Program-made: the position numbers and the translations under genes
In this document: positions 27,141-34,369 of the stretch, one piece after another
Layout of the letters: each line of letters starts with the position of its first letter
Position numbering within the stretch: position 1 is the first letter of the stretch
The notes under the pieces: generated by a model
Seen by the model: only the letters and a program-made list of their open reading frames with translations
Databases searched by the model: none
What the model was told of the DNA's origin: nothing
From: Nocardiopsis potens DSM 45234
GTDB taxonomy: Bacteria > Actinomycetota > Actinomycetes > Streptosporangiales > Streptosporangiaceae
Direction of reading: 5' to 3'
NCBI RefSeq assembly: GCF_000341105.1
Contig: NZ_ANBB01000004.1
Coordinates: 1 to 64,000 of the forward strand
DNA: 64,000 nucleotides

Positions 27141-29141
27141 ATGTCCAGGAAGAAGACGGAACGCCAGTTGAACCTGGTCATCTGCCTGCTGGCGACTCGG
27201 CGCTTCCTCACCGCCAGGGAGATCCGGGCGACGGTGGCGGGCTACGAGGAGGCGGAGAGCGACGGCGCCTTCAAGCGGATGTTCGAGCGGGACAAGAAGG
27301 AGCTGCGGGACAGCGGCATCCCGATCGAGACCGGCGGCGGCGACGTGTGGAGCGACGAGGAGGGCTACCGGATCTCCCGGGCCGCCTACACCCTGCCCGA
27401 CATCGAGCTGCTGCCGGACGAGGCCGCGGTGCTGGGCCTGGCGGCGCGCGCCTGGCGGCACGCCGCGCTGGGCGAGGCGGCGGCCGGCGCGATGATGAAG
27501 CTGCGCGCGGCCGGCGTCCCGGTCGACTCCGACGCCGCGCCGGCCATCACCCCGGTGCTGGACGCCGACGAGCCGGCGTTCCTGCCGATCTGGCAGGCGG
27601 TGCGGGACCGCCGCCCGATCGAGTTCGACTACCGCAAGCCCCGCGCCGAGCAGGCGGAGCGCCGGGTGCTGGAGCCGTGGGGCGTGGTGAACGTGCGCGG
27701 CCACTGGTACGTGGGCGGCCACGACCGGGTCCGCGGCGAGCGCCGGGTGTTCCGGCTCGGCCGGATCGTCGGCGGGGTCAAGGTGGTCTCCTCCGGTCCG
27801 CCGGTGGAGGTCCCGGAGGGCGTCGACGTCCGCTCGCTGGTGCGGGCGCAGCGGCCCGAGCCGGAGCACACCGCCCGGCTGCGGGTCCGCGGCGACTCCG
27901 CGCACGAGTTGCGCCGCGCCGCGCTGCGCATCGTCCCCGGCGGCGACGCCGCCCCGGAGGACCGCTGGGACCAGGTCGACCTGCCCTACACCGACCTGCC
28001 CGACCTGGTGGGGATGGCCGCCCGGTTCGGCGACCGGGTGGTGCTGGAGGAGCCGGCCGAGGCGCGCGCCGCGGTCGCCGAGCACCTGCGGGCGGTCGCC
28101 GAGCGGGAGCCGGAACCGGAGCCGGAGGCCCTGCCCGCCGGCGAGGAGGGCGTCCGCGGCGAGCGGCGCGCCGCCGCCTCCGCCGAGCAGCTGCGCCGGC
28201 TGCTGATGCTGGTGCCCTACGCGCTCAGCCACGACGTGCGGGTGCCCGAGGTCGCCGCGCACTTCGGGCTGACCGAGAAGCAGGTGCTCAAGGACCTCGC
28301 CCTGCTGTGGATGTGCGGCCTGCCCGGCTACACCCCGGGCGACCTGATCGAGGTCGACCTGGAGGCCGCCGAGTCCACCGGGGAGATCATCATCGGCAAC
28401 GCCGACACCCTGGCCCGGCCGCTGGCGCTCACCGCCGACGAGGCGGCCAGCCTCATCGTCGGCCTGGAGCTGCTGGGCGAGCTGCCCGGCACGGCCGGCG
28501 GCGACGCGCTGAAGCGGGTGGGGGAGAAGCTGCGCGCCGCGGCGGGCGCCGCCGCCGAGGAGGTCGCCGCCGCGGTGGCGGTCCGGGTCGACCTGGACGA
28601 GGAGGAGCGGGAGAAGCAGCGGCGCTGCAAGGAGGCGCTCGACGCCGGCCAGGCGGTGCACCTGCGCTACCTCTCCGGCTACGTGGACGAGGTGACCGAG
28701 CGCGACGTCGACCCGATGGGGCTGGTGGTGCAGGACGGCCACGCGTTCCTGGAGGGCTGGTGCCGGCTGCGCGACGGGGTCCGGCTGTTCCGGCTGGACC
28801 GGGTGCTCGACCTGGCCGTGCTGCCCGAGCCGGCCCGGGTGCCCAGCGCCGCCCGCCGCCGGGACATCAGCGGCGGCCTGGTGCAGTTCTCCGAGGACGA
28901 CCTGCGGGTCACCCTGGAGCTCGAACCGGCGGCCCGGTGGATCTCCGAGGACTACATCTGCACCGACGTCCGGGAACTGCCCGGCGGCCGGCTCCGCGTC
29001 ACCCTGCGCACCCCGGCCCCGCGCTGGGTCCGCCGCCTGCTCCTCCGCCTGGGCCCCGACGCCCGCGTCATCGCCCCCGCCGACGTCGCCGCCCGCGTCC
29101 GCGAGGACGCCCGCCGCGCCCTGGAGGCCTACCCCTCCTGA
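27141..29141 (+). CDS. pafBC: Fused PafB-PafC transcriptional activator
   Basis: This 666-residue protein joins PafB and PafC, separate genes in Mycobacterium. Each half has a winged HTH and a WYL domain: HTH 1 at about 1-80 (LLATRRFLTAREIRATV), WYL 1 at about 145-240, HTH 2 at about 345-420 (LLMLVPYALSHDVRVPEVAA) and WYL 2 at about 515-600. PafBC activates DNA-damage genes independently of LexA, probably on sensing single-stranded DNA. ATG 27141 follows GGGAGGACGGAG. Natural one-piece PafBC is known in Arthrobacter. Confidence 0.93.
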   Translation: MSRKKTERQLNLVICLLATRRFLTAREIRATVAGYEEAESDGAFKRMFERDKKELRDSGIPIETGGGDVWSDEEGYRISRAAYTLPDIELLPDEAAVLGLAARAWRHAALGEAAAGAMMKLRAAGVPVDSDAAPAITPVLDADEPAFLPIWQAVRDRRPIEFDYRKPRAEQAERRVLEPWGVVNVRGHWYVGGHDRVRGERRVFRLGRIVGGVKVVSSGPPVEVPEGVDVRSLVRAQRPEPEHTARLRVRGDSAHELRRAALRIVPGGDAAPEDRWDQVDLPYTDLPDLVGMAARFGDRVVLEEPAEARAAVAEHLRAVAEREPEPEPEALPAGEEGVRGERRAAASAEQLRRLLMLVPYALSHDVRVPEVAAHFGLTEKQVLKDLALLWMCGLPGYTPGDLIEVDLEAAESTGEIIIGNADTLARPLALTADEAASLIVGLELLGELPGTAGGDALKRVGEKLRAAAGAAAEEVAAAVAVRVDLDEEEREKQRRCKEALDAGQAVHLRYLSGYVDEVTERDVDPMGLVVQDGHAFLEGWCRLRDGVRLFRLDRVLDLAVLPEPARVPSAARRRDISGGLVQFSEDDLRVTLELEPAARWISEDYICTDVRELPGGRLRVTLRTPAPRWVRRLLLRLGPDARVIAPADVAARVREDARRALEAYPS

Positions 29142-29282
29142 CCCGCCGCCCGGCCGTCGAGGGCCCCACCGGAGCACACCTCCGCGGGGCCCTTCCCGTG
29201 CGCCCCTCCGCACCGTGCTTCAACCGGAACATGGAATCCGTCGGGAAGACGGGCGGAGTGATCGCAGAGGGCGGCGAACAGC

Positions 29283-29704
29283 GTGGGGAAACGCACTCTT
29301 GCGGCCGCCGTCGGCATGGTCGTCCTCTGCGGGGACCGCCGGAGGAGGCCGGCGAGGAGAACGTCGAGCGGCCGCACGGCCACTGGGCGTCCAACGGCTG
29401 CCGGGTGTTCGAGGACCTTCGGCCGGACGACCTCTTCCTTCCCCTGCAGCGCGGGAAGGACTCCTTCCGGGCGGGGAACGGAGAGGCGGGGGACGGGACG
29501 CTGGTCCTTTCCGCCTCCTCGCCCTGCATCCGGCCTGGGGCCCAGGCCCCCGAGCAGCCGCCGGGGCCGCTCCCCTCCCCCCTTACTCCGCCGGGAGGTC
29601 CGGGGCGGGGGAGCGCGCGCTGCGGGGGCCGCGTCCGGATCGTGACGATTCGGACCACTCCGGGTCATCCGGGGTGCGGATGGGTTTCATGTGCGACCGA
29701 GTAA
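29283..29704 (+). pseudogene. Frameshifted small secreted-protein gene (probable remnant)
   Basis: GTG 29283 opens a signal-like peptide (GKRTLAAAVGMVVLCG) that then becomes arginine-rich nonsense. From about 29340 a neighbouring frame gives a normal-looking protein (EENVERPHGHWASNGCRV; FEDLRPDDLFLPLQRG; GDGTLVLSASSPCIRP). A shift of one frame between 29325 and 29345 would join them. No homologue is recognised. The gap 29142-29714 otherwise holds nothing clear. A sequencing indel is an alternative. Confidence 0.4.
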
Positions 29705-29707
29705 GGT
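29702..29707 (+). promoter_or_regulatory. -10 box of a likely leaderless promoter (small membrane protein / tatA)
   Basis: TAAGGT is followed by seven bases and the GTG at 29715. It may drive the small membrane protein and tatA. Confidence 0.45.
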
Positions 29708-29714
29708 TGTCCCC

Positions 29715-29903
29715 GTGGTTCCGTTCCTTGGTCTTGCCGCCGTCACCATCGTCGGCCTGCTGGTCCTGGGGGTGCTCGCGGCCCGGGCGCTCGTCGAGCT
29801 GCGTCGTCTGGAGGCGCAGGTGGAGCGTACTCGGGCCGAGGTGGGACCCGCATACCGCGCCTACCGCGCGCGAACCCGGAACGCCCGAACGCGGGGCCCG
29901 TGA
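29715..29903 (+). CDS. Small single-span membrane protein upstream of tatA
   Basis: The 62-residue protein has one hydrophobic segment (VPFLGLAAVTIVGLLVLGVL) followed by a charged helix (RALVELRRLEAQVERTRAEV) that could form a coiled coil, and a basic tail. GTG 29715 is preferred over GTG 29691 because the -10 box overlaps the longer version. Function is unknown; it lies 61 bases before tatA and probably shares its transcript. Confidence 0.65.
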   Translation: MVPFLGLAAVTIVGLLVLGVLAARALVELRRLEAQVERTRAEVGPAYRAYRARTRNARTRGP

Positions 29904-29964
29904 TCGCGCGGGGGACCGGGCGTACGATCGTGGGGCGCACGGCGCCTGAAGAGAGGTTTTAGAC

Positions 29965-30279
29965 ATGGGTTTGGACGGGCGGACCCTCCTCATCCTGCTG
30001 CTGATCGCGCTGATCCTGTTCGGCGCGTCGCGGCTTCCCCAGCTCGCGCGCTCCCTGGGGCGCAGCGCTCGGATCCTCAAGGCCGAGGCCAAGGGGCTGG
30101 CCGACGACGACGGCGGCGATGACGACGCCGGGCGGGGGGCCCAGGCGCGGGAGGAGCAGCAGCCGCAGCAGCAGCCGTACCAGCAGCAGGAGCAGCGGAG
30201 GCCCTCCTACCCGGATCTCCCTCCGGGGCAGCGGATCGTGAACGAGAAGGGCGAAGCGGTCCGCCCCTACGAGGACTGA
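29965..30279 (+). CDS. tatA: Sec-independent translocase subunit TatA
   Basis: TatA (104 residues) has one N-terminal transmembrane helix (about 6-20), the hinge FGASRLPQLARSLGRSA typical of the family and an amphipathic helix, then a Gln/Glu-rich tail (EEQQPQQQPYQQQEQ). It polymerises to form the pore for folded twin-arginine substrates. tatC follows by 153 bases. ATG 29965 has GAAGAGAGG upstream. Confidence 0.95.
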   Translation: MGLDGRTLLILLLIALILFGASRLPQLARSLGRSARILKAEAKGLADDDGGDDDAGRGAQAREEQQPQQQPYQQQEQRRPSYPDLPPGQRIVNEKGEAVRPYED

Positions 30280-30432
30280 GACCGACGGAACACCGACCCC
30301 GGCCGGACCCGATCCGCCCGGGGCGGACCCGGTGGAGGCGACGGCCCCGCCGGGCGGAGACGTGCCCGGTGACCCCGGGACGAGGAAAGCGGGCCGGCGC
30401 CACCGGCCCGGTGCGAGGAGCGTAAGCGGACC

Positions 30433-31278
30433 ATGCAGCTGGGACGGTCGAAGGGGAACCCCGAGGCGCGCATGCCGTTGATGGAGCACCTGCGGGAGCT
30501 GCGCAAGCGGCTGTTCCGGGCGTTCCTGGGGATCGCCGCGGGCGTGGTGGCGGGCTTCTTCGTCTACCAGCCGGTCTGGAACTTCCTGCAGCGCCCCTAC
30601 TGCGACCTGCCCAGCTCGGTGCGGACCGGCGGTGAGGGCTGCGAGCTGGTCTTCACCGGCATCTTCGACCCGTTCGTGCTGCAGTTCAAGGTCGCCATCG
30701 TGGTCGGCCTGCTGCTCGCCTGCCCGTTCTGGCTCTACCAGCTGTGGGCGTTCGTGGCCCCCGCGCTCAACGGCCGGGAGAAGCGCTACACCTACTACTT
30801 CATCGCCGCCGCGGTGCCGCTCTTCCTGGCCGGCGCGTCGCTGGGCTACTACATCACCGGTCTGGCCATGCAGGTCCTGTTCGGCTTCGCCACCGAGCAG
30901 ATGACCGCGATGATCACGATCACCAACTACCTGAACTACATGCTCCTCATGATCATCGTGTTCGGGATGGGGTTCGTGTCCCCGCTGGTCGTGGTGCTGC
31001 TCAACCTGATGGGCGTGGTCAGCCAGGCCGCCATCGCCAAGCACCGCCGGCTCATTCTGTTCGTCATCTTCGTGGTCGCCGCGGTGGTCACCCCGGCCGA
31101 GCCGCTGTCCATGCTGGCCCTGGCGGTCCCGCTGATCGTGCTCTTCGAGCTCGCCGAGGTGTTCTGCTACTTCAACGACCGCCGCCGCAGGAACGCCGAC
31201 CCCTACGCCGGCCTGGACGACGACGAGATCTCCCCGATCGAGGACGACGGCCCCTCCGAGGCGGAGCTCAACCGCTAA
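30433..31278 (+). CDS. tatC: Sec-independent translocase subunit TatC
   Basis: TatC (281 residues) is the twin-arginine signal receptor with six transmembrane helices. The opening MPLMEHLRELRKRLFRAF is diagnostic, as are FVAPALNGREKRY and VVAAVVTPAEPLSMLALAVP. The cytoplasmic tail is acidic. GAGGAGCG precedes the ATG. It forms the minimal TatAC system with tatA; no tatB is seen here. Confidence 0.96.
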   Translation: MQLGRSKGNPEARMPLMEHLRELRKRLFRAFLGIAAGVVAGFFVYQPVWNFLQRPYCDLPSSVRTGGEGCELVFTGIFDPFVLQFKVAIVVGLLLACPFWLYQLWAFVAPALNGREKRYTYYFIAAAVPLFLAGASLGYYITGLAMQVLFGFATEQMTAMITITNYLNYMLLMIIVFGMGFVSPLVVVLLNLMGVVSQAAIAKHRRLILFVIFVVAAVVTPAEPLSMLALAVPLIVLFELAEVFCYFNDRRRRNADPYAGLDDDEISPIEDDGPSEAELNR

Positions 31279-31341
31279 GGTCTCTCCCGACCGCTCTTCC
31301 CGAGGGAGCGGGCAGCAGAACCGGAAGGACGAGGCAGGCGC

Positions 31342-31707
31342 ATGAGTGACGAGAAGAAGCGCGAGCTCCCGCCCGAGGCGATGGGCAACGAGAAGTGGCA
31401 CGACACCACCGACGCGGTGTGGATGCGCTCCTCGCTCTCCAGGGAGGACTCCGAGGCCATCGTCGAGGTCGCCAAGTTCGACGACGGGTTCCGCGCGGTC
31501 CGCGACGGCAAGAACCCGGAGAAGGGCATCCTCTTCTTCACCCCGCAGGAGTGGGAGGCCTTCGTGCTGGGCGCCAAGGACGGCGAGTTCGACATCCCGG
31601 AGGAGTACCTCACCGAGGAGGAGGCGCGGATCCAGCGCGGCGAGGTCGAGGTGCACGCCGTCCCGTCGCCGCTGAACAAGAAGCGCGACGGGGGCGCCGC
31701 GGACTGA
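31342..31707 (+). CDS. DUF397-domain protein
   Basis: The 121-residue protein contains a DUF397 core (about 27-85): WMRSSLSREDSEAIVEVAKF, then VRDGKNPEKGILFFTPQEW. N- and C-terminal extensions are charged, so it is longer than the usual 60-70 residues. DUF397 proteins usually accompany XRE regulators; none is adjacent here. It is 63 bases after tatC and may be cotranscribed. Function unknown. Confidence 0.75.
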   Translation: MSDEKKRELPPEAMGNEKWHDTTDAVWMRSSLSREDSEAIVEVAKFDDGFRAVRDGKNPEKGILFFTPQEWEAFVLGAKDGEFDIPEEYLTEEEARIQRGEVEVHAVPSPLNKKRDGGAAD

Positions 31708-31826
31708 CGCGGCCGGGGCAGGGGCGGGAGGCCCCGGGGTGCAACCGGTTCTACCTGTCGGTATCCTCGACCCACTCCGGGACCCGAGCCCGGGCAGGCC
31801 GTCCCCGCCCCTGAACGGAACCCCCC

Positions 31827-32717
31827 ATGCCCTCCTCCGTCTCCCTCCTCGTCAACCCCGCCTCCGGAAGCGGCCGCGCCGCGGTGGCCGCCGGCCGGGT
31901 GCTCACCGGGCTGCGCGCGCTGGGCGCCGAGCCGACGGTGCTGATCGGCCGCTCCGCCGCGGACAGCGCCAGACTGGCCCGGGAGGCGGTGCGGAAGAGG
32001 CCGGACGCGCTGGTCGCGGTAGGCGGCGACGGCATGGTGCACACCGCGCTGCAGGCGGTCGCCGGGACCGACGTCCCGCTGGGCGTGGTGCCCGCCGGGA
32101 CCGGCAACGACATCGCCCGCGAGCTGGGCATCGGCCGCTCGGCCACCGAGGCCGCGGAGCGGATCGCGCGCGGCTACACCGTCCCCGCCGACACCGTGCA
32201 CTGCACCGGCCGCGGCGTCGACCTGCACTACCTCAGCGTGCTGGCCTGCGGGTTCGACTCCCGGGTGAACGAGCGGGTGAACGGCTTCTCCGTCCCCATG
32301 GGCCGGGCCGGCTACCTGGTCGGCCTCGCCGCCGAGCTGCGCTCCTTCCGCCCCATCCCGTACCGGATCGAGGTGGACGGCGAGGTCCTGGAGGCCGAGG
32401 GGATGCTCGCCGCGGTCGGCAACACCCGCTGCTACGGCGGCGGCATGAAGGTCTGCCCCGGCGCGCGCTACGACGACGGGCTGCTCGAAGTGGTGTTCGT
32501 GCACGCCGTCGCGGTCTCCGACTTCGTCCGGTTCTTCCCGCGGGTGTTCGGCGGCACCCACACCGAGCTGGACGAGGTGACGGTGCTGCGCGGCCGCCGC
32601 GTCACCATCACCACCGGTGGCGGCACCCCGGTGGCCGGCTACGCCGACGGCGAGCGCGTCGGCGATACCCCGCTCACCTGCGAGATCGCCCCGAAGTCGG
32701 TGCGCGTGCTGATGTAG
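31827..32717 (+). CDS. Diacylglycerol kinase-like lipid kinase
   Basis: The 296-residue protein belongs to the DAGK_cat/YegS family: SLLVNPASGSGRAAV at the N-terminus, the nucleotide motif VAVGGDGMVHTAL (GGDGM instead of the commoner GGDGT) and PLGVVPAGTGNDIARELG. The C-terminal beta domain has NTRCYGGGMKVCPGARYDDG. It likely phosphorylates diacylglycerol or a related lipid at the inner membrane face. The position between tatC and helY agrees with actinobacterial order. Confidence 0.9.
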   Translation: MPSSVSLLVNPASGSGRAAVAAGRVLTGLRALGAEPTVLIGRSAADSARLAREAVRKRPDALVAVGGDGMVHTALQAVAGTDVPLGVVPAGTGNDIARELGIGRSATEAAERIARGYTVPADTVHCTGRGVDLHYLSVLACGFDSRVNERVNGFSVPMGRAGYLVGLAAELRSFRPIPYRIEVDGEVLEAEGMLAAVGNTRCYGGGMKVCPGARYDDGLLEVVFVHAVAVSDFVRFFPRVFGGTHTELDEVTVLRGRRVTITTGGGTPVAGYADGERVGDTPLTCEIAPKSVRVLM

Positions 32718-32732
32718 CCGCGGCCGGTCCCC

Positions 32733-32760
32733 CGTTGATCTTGGCGCTGTCGCGGTCTCG
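32733..32760 (+). repeat. Left terminal inverted repeat of the island (REP-like)
   Basis: This 28-mer, containing GATCTTGGCG and GCGGTCTCG, matches the reverse complement of 34275-34302 at 22 positions. The next shared element, GTTGCAAC, lies at the same 23-base distance in both ends. Confidence 0.75.
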
Positions 32761-32844
32761 CCCCGCCTTGTCGCCGAGTGGTCGTTGCAACGAGGAACTC
32801 GGGGAGGGGCGAGGGAAGGGAGGTCCCCGACCGGGTGCGGCCTC

Positions 32845-33290
32845 CCGCGGGGTGGCGGTTCAGGCGGGCGGCGACGGTGTAGGTAGGGGCGGGGCGGAGG
32901 CGGTCGCCCGGGCGCCGGGCCCCACGGGGTGAGGGTTCAGGCGGGCGGCGAGGGCGGCGGTGGGCACCGGCCGGTCGGTCTGGCGCGGCGCCTCACGGGG
33001 CGGGGGTTCAGACGGGCGGCGACGGTGAAGGTAGGGCCGGGGTACGGGAGTCGCCCGGGCGCCGGGCCCCACGGGGCGAAGGTCCAAGCGGGCGGCGAGG
33101 GCGGCGGTGGGGGACCGGCCGGTCGGTCGGGCGCGGCGCCCCACGGAGCGGAGGTCAAGACGGGCGGCGACGGCGGGAGTAGGGGCGTGGCGGGGGCGGT
33201 CGCCCGGGTGTCGGGCCCCACGGGGTGGGGGTTCAAGCGGGCGGCGAAGGCGGGGAGGGGCACCGGCCGGTCGGTCCGGTGCGGCAGAGC
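32845..33290 (+). repeat. Left array: six direct repeats of 71-77 bp
   Basis: A core close to GGTTCAAGCGGGCGGCGA starts at 32857, 32934, 33005, 33081, 33153 and 33230. Spacing alternates 77, 71, 76, 72, 77. Two intervening sequences alternate: one holds GTCGCCCGGGCGCCGGGC, the other ACCGGCCGGTCGGTC. Each core is preceded by CCACGGGG. Confidence 0.9.
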
Positions 33291-33799
33291 AGGGAGGGGC
33301 GGCCGGGGCAGGGTGGGGTGGCGGGGTGGCCGTTCCCGCGTCGCCCAGGCGCCGGGGCCGGCCGCCCGTGAAACCGCTGCCCCTTCCCGACCTGGGTGAA
33401 TACGCAGAGTGATGGCGGTGTGGGGTGCCCTGCGCACCGCGAGAGCACCCCGGTGATTCCCGGGCGCGCATCCTGGGCCGGATCGGCCCCCGGGAGGCCC
33501 GGATCGCCTTGATCGAGCCGGTGTTCGGGGGTTCGAGCCGTCCGGAAGGCCGGGATGCAGGGGGCTGGAACCCGGGGAGAGGCGGCGCGGGGACGGGATG
33601 TCGCTTTTGTTCTCCCGGGGAGCCCTGTTTGGCCACTCTGGGTGAGCGGTGAGGGGGTGGTGGGGGCCTGGGGGCTTACTACTCGCTGGTAGATGTAATC
33701 GGGGTGCTCTCGCGGTGCGCAAGGCGCCCCCGCCCCTGCCTGTTCCCTACCGAGAACCCGGCATAGGGGATAAGGCCACCCTGCTCGGCTCGGGCGGAC

Positions 33800-34235
33800 C
33801 CACCCCCACCGCCGGGGCGCCGCGCCCGGGCGGCCGCCTCCGCCCCGTTCCCACCGCTGCCGTCGCCGCCCGCTTGAACCTCCGCTCCGCGGGGCGCCGC
33901 GCCCGGGCGGCCGCCTCCGCCCCGCTCCCACCGCTGCCGTCGCCGCCGGTTTGAGCCTTCGCCCCGTGGGGCGCCGCGCCGAACCGACCGGCCGGTCCCC
34001 CTCCCCGCCGTCGCCGCCTGCTTGAACCTCCGCTCTGCGAGGCGCCGCGCTCGGGTGGGGCGCCGGGCCCGGTTCCTGCCTGCGCCGTCGCCGCTCGTCT
34101 TGACCTTCGCTCCGCGGGGCGCCGCACCCGACCGACTGACCGGCAGGTCGCCCTCCCCGCCGTCGCCGCCCGCTTGAATCTGCACCCCGTGGGGTGCCGC
34201 GCCCGACCGGCCGGCCGGTCCCCTCCTGTCCTCTG
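33800..34235 (-). repeat. Right array: five inverted copies of the same repeat
   Basis: The reverse complement of the left-array core occurs at 33861-33880, 33938-33957, 34009-34028, 34086-34105 and 34161-34180. Spacing is 77, 71, 77, 75. The outermost core lies 64 bases from the GTTGCAAC octamer, against 65 on the left, so the arms are homologous throughout. Confidence 0.9.
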
Positions 34236-34274
34236 GTACGCGGTGTTGCAACGGACACCGGAGAGCACCGGCTC

Positions 34275-34302
34275 TGAGACCGCAACGGCGCCGAGGCCAA
34301 CG
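34275..34302 (-). repeat. Right terminal inverted repeat of the island
   Basis: It contains GAGACCGCAACGGCGCCGAG, the counterpart of the left end. Only 67 bases separate it from the helY start codon. Confidence 0.75.
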
Positions 34303-34356
34303 CTGAGGGGCGCCAACGCCGAGGGGCGCGGATTCCGGGACGTCGCTCCGACGCCA

Positions 34357-34362
34357 TAGGCT
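34357..34362 (+). promoter_or_regulatory. -10 box of a likely leaderless promoter (helY)
   Basis: TAGGCT is followed by seven bases (GGAGGCG) and the ATG at 34370. The GGAGG is too close to the ATG to be a normal ribosome binding site. Confidence 0.45.
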
Positions 34363-34369
34363 GGAGGCG

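Larger units (their letters stand above)
32733..34302. repeat. 1.57-kb non-coding palindromic repeat island
   Basis: The whole gap between the lipid kinase and helY is one symmetric structure. From outside inward it has 28-bp imperfect inverted ends, a GTTGCAAC octamer 23 bases inside each end (32784-32791 and 34245-34252), a six-unit array (left) and a five-unit array in opposite orientation (right), a 21-bp perfect inverted repeat (33431-33451 with 33701-33721) and a 249-bp unique centre. No convincing gene lies inside. Unit lengths are not multiples of three, arguing against coding. Confidence 0.85.

Noticed and set aside
29691-29714. GTG 29691 as start of the small membrane protein
   Set aside because: It precedes the TAAGGT box and has no ribosome binding site; GTG 29715 fits the promoter spacing.
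32845-33290. CRISPR array
   Set aside because: Spacers are not unique; two spacer types alternate and are conserved, and no cas genes are present.
33521-33550. tRNA T-loop-like GGTTCGAGCC
   Set aside because: No acceptor, D or anticodon stems could be folded around it.
32845-34235. Integron attC array
   Set aside because: No recurring GTTRRRY core sites at unit ends, no cassettes and no integrase.
33233-34251. Repetitive proteins read through the repeat arrays
   Set aside because: Unit lengths of 71, 72, 76 and 77 bp are not multiples of three, so each unit changes frame.
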